Source of the DNA: RGIG1681 sp017467625
Lineage (GTDB): Bacteria > Bacillota > Clostridia > Christensenellales > UBA1242
Direction: 5' to 3'
Assembly: GCA_017467625.1 (NCBI GenBank)
Contig: JAFUSN010000004.1
Location: forward strand, 558,001-622,000
Length of the DNA: 64,000 bases
The notes under the pieces were generated by a model. The model was given only the letters and a program-made list of their open reading frames with translations. It did not search any database and was not told the DNA's origin. The translations under genes and the position numbers were made by a program. Positions 51,391 through 58,588 of the stretch are shown one piece after another (position 1 is the stretch's first letter; every line of letters begins with the position of its first letter).

Positions 51391-51415
51391 CAAAAAATTA
51401 TTATTGTTACATAAT
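51387..51415 (+). promoter_or_regulatory. Promoter of the cysteine desulfurase gene
   Basis: TTGACA (51387-51392), a 17-base spacer and CATAAT (51410-51415). ATG 51422 follows after 6 bases with no Shine-Dalgarno. Confidence 0.65.
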
Positions 51416-51421
51416 AATTTT

Positions 51422-52567
51422 ATGGAAAAATTTTACTATTTAGATTCGGCTGCAACAACTAGGGTTTTTGATGAAGAATTTGATTTAATGAAATTATTAA
51501 ATGAAAATTATTTTTTTAATCCAAGTGCGCAGTACAAGCAAGCAATTTCATCAAAAAAAATTTTAGATGAAGCACGAGAAAATATTTGTTCTATTTTGGG
51601 TGGAAAAGATGGAAATCTTCTTTTCACATCAAGTGCAACAGAATCCAACAATATGGTTTTTAATTGTTTACATTTAAGAGCGGGTCAGGAAGTTTTGATT
51701 TCGGCTGGTGAACATCCAAGTGTTTTTGCGTCAAGTAAGTTACTTGAGAAAAAGGGTATTGTTGTTAAATTAATTCCAATTGATAAAACTGGAAAAGTTG
51801 ACGAAGGTAAATTTGTTTCTATGCTAAATGAAAAAGTTGCACTTGTTTCATTTATTCATGTTTCAAATGAAACTGGAGCGATTAATGATATTAAAAAATT
51901 AACTTCAATTGTGAAATCATTCAATAAAAACATTATTGTGCACAGTGATGGTGTTCAAGCTTTTGGAAAAATCAAAGTTAATTTAAGAGATTTAGGTGTT
52001 GATTTATATACTATTTCTGCTCATAAAATTTATGCACCAAGGGGCATAGCTGCACTTTGGTTTAGGAAAAATGTTGTTATTGATCCACTACTTGTTGGTG
52101 GAGGTCAGGAGAATGGTTTAAGGTCGTCAACAGAAAATATGCTTGGTGCAGCAAGTTTTTCATTTGCTGCAACAAAACTTGATGCGGAAAGAGAAAAGAA
52201 CTTTGAACTTGTTACAAATTTAAAAAATGAATTTTTGAGAAAACTTTTTGAGAGTGATGCTGGAAAATTTTTAAAGCTTAATTCAGTTGATGGAAATTCT
52301 CCATATATTATATCACTTTCGTTTTTGGGTGTTAAAGGAGAAGTTTTGGCTCATGCTCTTGAGCTTGATGGTGTTTTAATTTCAACTGGTTCTGCATGTT
52401 CAGCCAAAAAGGCGGGAAATAGGGTTTTGGAGGCAATGGGAATTGATTCAACTCAAATTATTGGGAGTGTTCGAATTAGTTTTTCAGCTTATGAAAATTA
52501 CGATTTAAATGAAATTGTTGAAATTATTGTTAAAAATGTTTTAAGATTTGAGAAGAACAATTTATAG
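51422..52567 (+). CDS. Cysteine desulfurase, NifS/IscS type
   Basis: PLP-dependent enzyme that passes sulfur from cysteine as a persulfide, 381 aa. YYLDSAATTRV and SATESNNM open the fold, GEHPSV and SDGVQAFGKIKV bind PLP, the Schiff-base lysine is in SAHKIYAPRG, and the active-site Cys loop is STGSACSAKKAGN. The thiI gene follows directly, so it most likely supplies sulfur for 4-thiouridine in tRNA, like NifZ in Bacillus, rather than for iron-sulfur clusters in general. Probably leaderless. Confidence 0.93.
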   Translation: MEKFYYLDSAATTRVFDEEFDLMKLLNENYFFNPSAQYKQAISSKKILDEARENICSILGGKDGNLLFTSSATESNNMVFNCLHLRAGQEVLISAGEHPSVFASSKLLEKKGIVVKLIPIDKTGKVDEGKFVSMLNEKVALVSFIHVSNETGAINDIKKLTSIVKSFNKNIIVHSDGVQAFGKIKVNLRDLGVDLYTISAHKIYAPRGIAALWFRKNVVIDPLLVGGGQENGLRSSTENMLGAASFSFAATKLDAEREKNFELVTNLKNEFLRKLFESDAGKFLKLNSVDGNSPYIISLSFLGVKGEVLAHALELDGVLISTGSACSAKKAGNRVLEAMGIDSTQIIGSVRISFSAYENYDLNEIVEIIVKNVLRFEKNNL

Positions 52568-52574
52568 AGGAAAT

Positions 52575-53741
52575 ATGGAAAAAGTTATTTTGGTTAGATT
52601 TGGTGAAATATTTTTAAAGGGTAAAAATCGTGGATTTTTTGAAAAAGTTTTAATTCAAAATATTCGTGAGGCTTTGAGTGATTTTAATTTAAAAGTTTCA
52701 ATTATACCGGGAAGATATCTCGTTAGTGGATACAAGGAAGAAGATGAAATTGATGTTATTGGCAAGCTTAAAAAGATTCCTGGAATTTTTTCATTTTCAC
52801 CAGCTTTTTTGGTTGAGAGTGATGTTGACATTATATCGCAAAAAGCAGTTGAAATTATGAATGAATATAGGGGGACTTTTAAGGTTGACTCAAACAGAGC
52901 TGATAAAAAATTTCCACTAAACTCAATGCAACTTTCTGCTGAAGTTGGTGGGAAAATTTTAGCAAATAATCACAATTTGAAAGTTGATATTAAAAACCCT
53001 GAAATAACACTTTTTATTGATGTGCGCGAAGAGAATAAAACTTTTATTTATGAAAAGGTTTTGCATGGGGTTGGTGGAATGCCTGTTGGAACATCTGGCC
53101 CGGGGCTGCTTCTTCTTTCGGGTGGTATTGATAGTCCGGTTGCTGGATTTATGATGGCAAAACGAGGTGTTAAACTTGCGGCTGTTCATTTTCATAGCGA
53201 GCCATACACTTCAAACTTTGCTCGTCAAAAAGTTGAAGACCTTGCAAAAATTATTGCAGAGTTTACTGGTGAGCTTACGGTTTATATGGTTTCGATGACA
53301 GAACTTCAAGAGCAGATTCATGCAAAATGTGATAATGCTTATATGATTACACTTCTTAGAAGAGGAATGTTTACAATTGCAGAAAGGCTTGCAAAGCGAT
53401 TTGGGAAAAAGATGATTATTACGGGTGAAAGTTTGGGGCAGGTTGCAAGTCAAACAATTGAAAGCATGACGGTTGTATCTGAAGTTGTTAAACAGGTTCC
53501 AATCATAAGGCCACTTGTTGCATTTGATAAATATGAAACTATTGATATTGCTAAAAAAATTGGAACGTTTGAAACATCAATTAAACCATTTGAAGATTGC
53601 TGCACTGTATTTTTACCTGACAACCCAATTATTCATCCAAATTTATATTTGGTTAAAAAAGAACAACAAAAAATTGATTTTGATGAAATTTTAAACAGGG
53701 CGTTTGATACGCTTGAAGTTGTTCATATTAAATCAAAATGA
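52575..53741 (+). CDS. thiI: tRNA 4-thiouridine synthase ThiI
   Basis: 388 aa. The N-terminal ferredoxin-like and THUMP domains (LVRFGEIFLKGKNRGFFEK, IIPGRYLVSG) bind tRNA. The PP-loop ATPase is LLSGGIDSPVAGFMMAKRG, then TGESLGQVASQTIESM and CCTVFLPDNP with the catalytic Cys. The rhodanese domain of enterobacterial ThiI is absent, as usual in Gram-positives; the partner desulfurase replaces it. The start is ATG 52575 after TAGAGG. Its last nine bases overlap the convergent PBP gene. Confidence 0.95.
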   Translation: MEKVILVRFGEIFLKGKNRGFFEKVLIQNIREALSDFNLKVSIIPGRYLVSGYKEEDEIDVIGKLKKIPGIFSFSPAFLVESDVDIISQKAVEIMNEYRGTFKVDSNRADKKFPLNSMQLSAEVGGKILANNHNLKVDIKNPEITLFIDVREENKTFIYEKVLHGVGGMPVGTSGPGLLLLSGGIDSPVAGFMMAKRGVKLAAVHFHSEPYTSNFARQKVEDLAKIIAEFTGELTVYMVSMTELQEQIHAKCDNAYMITLLRRGMFTIAERLAKRFGKKMIITGESLGQVASQTIESMTVVSEVVKQVPIIRPLVAFDKYETIDIAKKIGTFETSIKPFEDCCTVFLPDNPIIHPNLYLVKKEQQKIDFDEILNRAFDTLEVVHIKSK

Positions 53742-55925
53742 TTTAATTTTAATATGGTTACTTTCAGTTGAAAATGGAGAAGTTTTTGATTTTATTTCAA
53801 GATAATATTCATAAAATTCATTATTTTTTGTATTAATATCTTCAAATTTTGCGTTTTTTGATTCTTTATCTATGTTTGGAATATAAATAATTTCATTGTC
53901 ATTTTGGGAAATTCTGTGAAATTTGTAATCATAATTTTTGTTTAATTCAAAATTAAATATTGGTTTTCTGCCACTAAAATTAAAAACAGAAAGATTTTTG
54001 TTTAATGATGTTTCGCTTTGAATTGGTTTGTTTGAGACTGAAAAAATTTCTGTAAAAGAATCTGTATTGTCGTTAGTTTGAGCGACAATATTTTTTTTAT
54101 AATCAAACTTTGAAAGACGGATTTTTGTGATGGAATTTGGAATTACAAAATTTTGTGGTTTTTCATTTTTGTAAAGTTCATTTAAAATTTGTTTAGTTAA
54201 AATTGTTGGAAGTGTTGCGCCGTTTATATTTTTTGGCATAATTGTGCCACCAAAATATGTTAAAATAGTGTGGTTTGATGTATATGCAACATTGAAGCAA
54301 TCTGAATTGTCAGTTGAGTTTTTTATTCCTACGGTTCCGGTTTTTGATGCTACTTCATATGGAAGTTCATTAAGTCGTTTTGCTGTTCCGGTTTTTGCAC
54401 AATCTTTTAACATATCGGTCAACATGTATGCGGTGGAATCAGATATAACTTGACTTGACCTGAAATTATTTTTATAGATTGTTTTGTTGTTTGATGTAAT
54501 TTTAGTTATGAGGCTTGGTTGAATGAATTTTCCATTTCGAGCGATACATGAATATGCTGTTGCAATTTTTGAAAGAGTTAATCCTTTTGAAAGAGCACCA
54601 AGTGCCATTGCTAAATTGTTGTCGTCTTCTTCAAAATTTAGTTTTAATTTGCTTGCAAAATTTTTAGCGTTTTCAACGCCAACTTCGCTGAGTATTTTTA
54701 CTGCGGGAATGTTGTATGAGTTTTTAAGTGATTCACGAACAGAGACCCAGCCATGTGATTTTTTATCGGCGTTGTCTGGACTGTATCCGTTAAAGTTTGT
54801 TTTTTCATCTAAAATTAAACTTGCCGGGGAAATTAAATTTAATTCAAGTGCGGGGCCATAAACTAAAAGTGGTTTGATTACAGATCCTGGTTGTTTTGGT
54901 AAAAGAAGTGAATTTTTGTTTCCAGTTGCCGAAATAATTTGTCCAGTTTCATTATTTATAACAATGGTTGAAATTTCTGGCTTTGATTGAATGTTATTGA
55001 AATTTGATTTTATAATTTTTTCAATTTCATTTTCTAAATTTAAATTGATTGATGTGTGGATTTCTAAGTTTGAATTTTTTAACTTTGTTTCATCAATTTT
55101 CAAAATATTTGAAGCTTCTTCAATAATTTTTTCAAGCAAAAAATCATTAAAAGAGAGTGGTGTTAAATTTAGCTTTATGTTGTTATTTTTTGCATTTTCA
55201 TACTCTTTTTTACTAATTTTGCCTTGATTTTGCATTAAATTTAAAATTAAATTACGTCTTTCAGTTGCTTTTTTGTTATTTTTTTCAAGGTTGTAAATTG
55301 ATGGTGCATTAATTGTTGCAGCAAGTGCAGCGCTTTCATGAAGTGAAAGCTTGCTGGCTGGTTTTGAAAAATAATGCCGAGATGCATTTTCAATTCCGTA
55401 GCACCCATTTCCAAAATAAATATTGTTTAAGTACATTTCCAAAATTTCATTTTTTGAATAACTTTTTTCAAGTTGTTTTGTTAACTTTAATTCACGCAGT
55501 TTTCTTGAAATTGTTTTTTCGTTTGTTAGGTGAGTGTTTTTTACAAGTTGTTGCGAAATTGTTGATGCGCCTTCTTTAAACGATTTTAGTTTAATATTTT
55601 TTGATATCGCTCTAACAATGCCTAAGTAATCAATTCCATGGTGAGCATAAAATCTTTTGTCTTCTGCAGCAATAAAGGCATTGATTGTGTTTTGAGATAG
55701 AGATGAAATTTTGCAATAATGTTTTTCGCCATTGTTTATGGGTTTTCCATTTATATCAAAAATTGTGACATTTGATGAAAGTGAACTTTGTTCAAGTTTA
55801 TTTTTGTCTAGGGAATATCCATTTGTGAATTTGAAATATAAAACAGAGACTAATGCCAATGTTAAAATTAGCGTAATTGAACAAACAATAAAAACTCCCT
55901 TAAAAAATTTTTTTACTTTTTTCAT
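53733..55925 (-). CDS. Class A penicillin-binding protein (bifunctional)
   Basis: Cell-wall synthase, 730 aa. A signal anchor (about 9-32) follows MKKVKKFFKG. The GT51 glycosyltransferase domain has AAEDKRFYAHHGID (catalytic Glu88), GASTISQQLVKN and KLTKQLEKSYSKNEILEMYLN. The transpeptidase domain has PGSVIKPLLV (S-x-x-K), SYN and SKTGT. A C-terminal Ser/Asn-rich extension of about 150 residues follows the transpeptidase and is not assigned. ATG 55925 lies eight bases after AAGGG; upstream in-frame ATGs lack a site. It is the Pbp1a/PbpF class; it could serve vegetative or spore wall. Confidence 0.93.
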   Translation of the reverse strand: MKKVKKFFKGVFIVCSITLILTLALVSVLYFKFTNGYSLDKNKLEQSSLSSNVTIFDINGKPINNGEKHYCKISSLSQNTINAFIAAEDKRFYAHHGIDYLGIVRAISKNIKLKSFKEGASTISQQLVKNTHLTNEKTISRKLRELKLTKQLEKSYSKNEILEMYLNNIYFGNGCYGIENASRHYFSKPASKLSLHESAALAATINAPSIYNLEKNNKKATERRNLILNLMQNQGKISKKEYENAKNNNIKLNLTPLSFNDFLLEKIIEEASNILKIDETKLKNSNLEIHTSINLNLENEIEKIIKSNFNNIQSKPEISTIVINNETGQIISATGNKNSLLLPKQPGSVIKPLLVYGPALELNLISPASLILDEKTNFNGYSPDNADKKSHGWVSVRESLKNSYNIPAVKILSEVGVENAKNFASKLKLNFEEDDNNLAMALGALSKGLTLSKIATAYSCIARNGKFIQPSLITKITSNNKTIYKNNFRSSQVISDSTAYMLTDMLKDCAKTGTAKRLNELPYEVASKTGTVGIKNSTDNSDCFNVAYTSNHTILTYFGGTIMPKNINGATLPTILTKQILNELYKNEKPQNFVIPNSITKIRLSKFDYKKNIVAQTNDNTDSFTEIFSVSNKPIQSETSLNKNLSVFNFSGRKPIFNFELNKNYDYKFHRISQNDNEIIYIPNIDKESKNAKFEDINTKNNEFYEYYLEIKSKTSPFSTESNHIKIKSF

Positions 55926-56027
55926 CAAAAATCCCTTCATTAATATTATTTTAGACAAGGGGCTTTTTTATTCATTTTTTTAAATTGAATTCATTGGTTA
56001 TTGCTTTTATTAATGTTAAAAAGTTCA

Positions 56028-56060
56028 AAAGGCTATAAGCAAGGGCTTATGGTCTTTTTT
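56028..56060 (+). terminator. Terminator-like hairpin at the left of the island
   Basis: Thirteen-base-pair stem (56028-56040/56045-56057, two G-U pairs) with a four-base loop, then six T. No upstream plus-strand gene explains it, so an unrecognised short transcript may end here. Confidence 0.6.
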
Positions 56061-56252
56061 ATGTTTAAGAGGGGAAAACAACAATGTGGGGAAGAGGATA
56101 AGCGCCCAAGAGCGAGAGATAGGAAGTTTACGGATAAAGCAGACGGAACACCAGCAGAGCATAAACGATTGCAAGATATGGGGATAGAGAAAAGAAGTGA
56201 AATAATACGACTAGGTAAGATAGTAGTTTTAATAAAAAGAATTGATAGATAA
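56061..56252 (+). CDS. Possible small basic protein, remnant
   Basis: 63-codon frame that starts right after the T run of a terminator-like hairpin and has no Shine-Dalgarno. It is rich in Arg, Lys and Asp (RPRARDRKFTDKADGTPAEH), and its codons (AGG, GTA, CTA, CGC) and higher GC differ from the rest of the window, which suggests foreign origin. I see no family. It may be a fragment of a mobile-element gene or simply non-coding. Confidence 0.25.
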   Translation: MFKRGKQQCGEEDKRPRARDRKFTDKADGTPAEHKRLQDMGIEKRSEIIRLGKIVVLIKRIDR

Positions 56253-56363
56253 ATTGAGGTTGTTTTAGAATTAAGTTTATCTGAGAATAGAAGTAATCAA
56301 ATTATTTCAATGTGGACTACAACAAATAAAGACATAAAAGACTAGAAAATAAGTATCTGCTAC

Positions 56364-56392
56364 TTTACAAAAAGTAATTTATTGTGTATAAT
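56364..56392 (+). promoter_or_regulatory. Promoter of the structured RNA
   Basis: TTTACA (56364-56369), a 17-base spacer and TATAAT (56387-56392). The predicted start at about 56399 coincides with the closing stem of the RNA. Confidence 0.7.
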
Positions 56393-56396
56393 AATA

Positions 56397-56572
56397 GTAA
56401 TGAAGAGGTCGGTTAGATTTCGTGCTATGACCGACGCCCGGATGTAGCCCTAGAGAAGGGATATTATCCATAACCAAGTGTTATGGAACGGTAGAAGCGA
56501 TGTGGGAGATGGAGCACGCCCACCTTCATTACAATTATTAGAGGCAATGGCTTAAAGTCGTTGCTTTTTTTC
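56397..56572 (+). ncRNA. Structured non-coding RNA, unassigned
   Basis: A self-contained transcript of about 175 nt. The closing stem pairs 56397-56405 with 56524-56532 (GTAATGAAG/CTTCATTAC). Hairpin A is GTCGGT/ACCGAC (56408-56413/56430-56435), hairpin B TCCATAAC/GTTATGGA (56467-56474/56480-56487), hairpin C GTGGG/CCCAC (56502-56506/56519-56523). Loop A GTGCT (56422-56426) is complementary to loop C AGCAC (56513-56517), a probable kissing interaction. A terminator (56543-56567) follows. There is no long reading frame and the region is GC-richer than its surroundings. It does not match 6S, tmRNA, SRP or RNase P RNA by the motifs I know. Confidence 0.8.
56543..56571 (+). terminator. Terminator of the structured RNA
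   Basis: Stem GCAATGGC/GTCGTTGC (two G-U pairs), loop TTAAA, seven T. Confidence 0.75.
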
Positions 56573-56765
56573 ATGTCTACCCAAAGAAAGAGTATGCAGA
56601 ATTATGCAGTCAATTAGAACAAAGTATGGAAATAAAATACCAAAAAGTGGTTCACATCTTTACAAAGATAGTTGTTATGTTTATAATTATAACAAGAGAA
56701 ATGATTTAAGAGAAAACTAGATATTGAAACTAACAAAGAAAAAATCAATAAACTAGAGGAAATAT

Positions 56766-56966
56766 ATGGAAAAAAGAAAAGTTAGTCAATACGAAATTGA
56801 TTTAATTAATTTAATGTATAATATGAAATTTGAAAAAGAACAAGCTATAGGTTTGTTGTTATTATCAAGTGAGGAAAATTTTACACTTGAATTACTAAAT
56901 TGACTTAAGGAGCACCCACAAGCGACATCAGAAGATGCTTATGAGTTTACAGATAGCCAATATTAA
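56766..56966 (+). pseudogene. Small gene remnant with an in-frame TGA
   Basis: ATG 56766 follows AGAGGA by five bases and opens a 45-codon frame (MEKRKVSQYEIDLINLM...). It meets TGA at 56901-56903 and continues in the same frame LKEHPQATSEDAYEFTDSQY to TAA 56966. The TGA sits where a Trp (TGG) would fit, so a point mutation of a 66-residue protein is likely. No family was recognised; the size, acidic helical make-up and isolated position suit a mobile-element or plasmid accessory protein. The stretch 56573-56750 before it shows only short interrupted frames. Confidence 0.4.
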
Positions 56967-56989
56967 AAAACATACAATTATTAAACCAC

Positions 56990-57022
56990 AGAGAAAGAGT
57001 CCAACAGCTCTTTCTTTTTTTT
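56990..57022 (+). terminator. Terminator at the right of the island
   Basis: Stem AGAAAGAG/CTCTTTCT, eight-base loop, eight T. Confidence 0.75.
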
Positions 57023-57057
57023 GACCAATGTTGAAAGTTAAAACTTCAAAATTTTTC

Positions 57058-57086
57058 TTGAATTTATTTGTATTATAATATATAAT
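57058..57086 (+). promoter_or_regulatory. Promoter of the miaB-mutS-mutL operon
   Basis: TTGAAT (57058-57063), a 17-base spacer and TATAAT (57081-57086); an overlapping second TATAAT is at 57074. GGAG precedes ATG 57110. Confidence 0.65.
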
Positions 57087-57109
57087 TATTATGTATTATT
57101 GGAGATTGT

Positions 57110-58579
57110 ATGGAAACTAGGAAATATTTAATTTTAACTTATGGTTGTCAGATGAATGTTCATGAATCTGAGAAACTTGCTGGAATTTTAGAAAAAAAAG
57201 GATATGAGGCTTGCACTGATGCAACAAATGCTGATATTGTTGTTTTTAACACATGCGCTATTCGTGAAAATGCAGAACAAAAGATTTTTGGAAACATTGG
57301 TGAACTTAAAAACATTAAACTTGCAAAGCCAAATATGATTATTGCAATTGGTGGTTGCATGAGTCAGCAAAAGCATTATGCTGAGGAAATTATGGAAAGA
57401 TTTCCATTTGTTGATATTGTTTTTGGAACTCACAACCTCGCTGATTTTGAGGCGATTTTAGATAGACAAATTAAATCAGGAAAGAAGATTGCTGAAATTA
57501 CTGAAGATGAAACAATTGCTCTTCGTGATGAGCTTGAAATGGCAAGAACAAGTGGTGTTAATGCTTGGGTTAACATTATGTATGGATGCAATAAGTTTTG
57601 CACTTATTGCATTGTTCCATATGTTCGAGGAAGAGAAGTTTCAAGACCAGAAGAAGACATTTTGAAAGAAGTTAAAGAACTTGTTGATTCGGGTTATAAG
57701 CAAATTACACTTTTAGGACAAAATGTAAATTCTTATAAAGGCAAAAACAAGAGTGGTGAGGAAATTAATTTTGCAAAATTGCTTGCTGATGTTGATGCAA
57801 TTCCGGGCGATTTTAGGCTGCGTTTTATGACGCCATATCCAAGTGATTTTACAAGCGAAACAGTTGATGTTATTGCTGCCGGAAAGCATATTTGTCATGG
57901 AATTCACTTGCCGGTTCAATCAGGAAGTGATGCAATTTTAAAAACAATGAACAGACATTATAAAATTGCAGAATACTTAAAACTTGTTCATGAAATGAAG
58001 AAAAAGATTTCAGATCTAGAACTTACAACTGACATTATTGTTGGTTTTCCTGGTGAAACGGAAGAAGATTTTGAAGAAACACTAAATGTTATTCGTGAAG
58101 CAGAATATATGCAGATTTTTGGATTTATTTATTCAAAGCGCAAAGGGACTGTTGCGGAGCGTATGACTAATCAAATTGACAGCAAAACTAAACAAAGCAG
58201 GCTTTCAAGACTTTTGGAAGTTAAAAATGAAATTATAAATCGCAAATCACATGAAATGCTTGGAAAAATTTTTAAAGCGCTTGCTGAAAACTTTGATGGC
58301 GAGAAGGTTTATGGAACACTTGATTCTGGAAAAACCATCACCTTTGATGGAAATGCAAATTGCGTTGGAGAATTTGTTGATGTTAAAGTGACAATGGTTA
58401 GAAAATCCGTCATTTATGGGGAAATTGTTGATAAGACTGTTTTGAAAACATTTAAACCTAAAACATTTAAAAATCCAATCCAAACATCTGTTCTTCCAAA
58501 GGGAACTTCTGGGATGAAAATTTTGAGAGAAAACAAACAAAACAAAAAACGAGAAAATGACAATAAATCAAAAAGATAG
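57110..58579 (+). CDS. miaB: tRNA methylthiotransferase MiaB
   Basis: Radical SAM enzyme that adds a methylthio group to i6A37 in tRNA, 489 aa. The N-terminal MTTase domain has three cluster Cys (TYGCQMN, FNTCAIRE, GGCMSQ). The radical SAM motif is CNKFCTYC (C-x3-C-x2-C) followed by VPYVRGREVSR. The C-terminal TRAM domain is followed by a Lys/Asn-rich tail (NKQNKKRENDNKSKR) of about 20 residues that is not part of the family core. First of an operon with the mismatch-repair genes. Confidence 0.96.
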   Translation: METRKYLILTYGCQMNVHESEKLAGILEKKGYEACTDATNADIVVFNTCAIRENAEQKIFGNIGELKNIKLAKPNMIIAIGGCMSQQKHYAEEIMERFPFVDIVFGTHNLADFEAILDRQIKSGKKIAEITEDETIALRDELEMARTSGVNAWVNIMYGCNKFCTYCIVPYVRGREVSRPEEDILKEVKELVDSGYKQITLLGQNVNSYKGKNKSGEEINFAKLLADVDAIPGDFRLRFMTPYPSDFTSETVDVIAAGKHICHGIHLPVQSGSDAILKTMNRHYKIAEYLKLVHEMKKKISDLELTTDIIVGFPGETEEDFEETLNVIREAEYMQIFGFIYSKRKGTVAERMTNQIDSKTKQSRLSRLLEVKNEIINRKSHEMLGKIFKALAENFDGEKVYGTLDSGKTITFDGNANCVGEFVDVKVTMVRKSVIYGEIVDKTVLKTFKPKTFKNPIQTSVLPKGTSGMKILRENKQNKKRENDNKSKR

Positions 58580-58588
58580 GAGCAACTT

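Noticed and set aside
56397..56572. Retron msr-msd RNA or an IscB/TnpB guide RNA
   Set aside because: No reverse transcriptase, IscB or TnpB frame lies within several kilobases, and the RNA has its own terminator rather than reading into a gene.
56397..56572. 6S RNA, SRP RNA, tmRNA or RNase P RNA
   Set aside because: It lacks the long rod with central bubble of 6S, the GGAAG...AGCAG-type tip of SRP RNA, a tRNA-like end with reading frame, and the RNase P core; the size and kissing hairpins differ.
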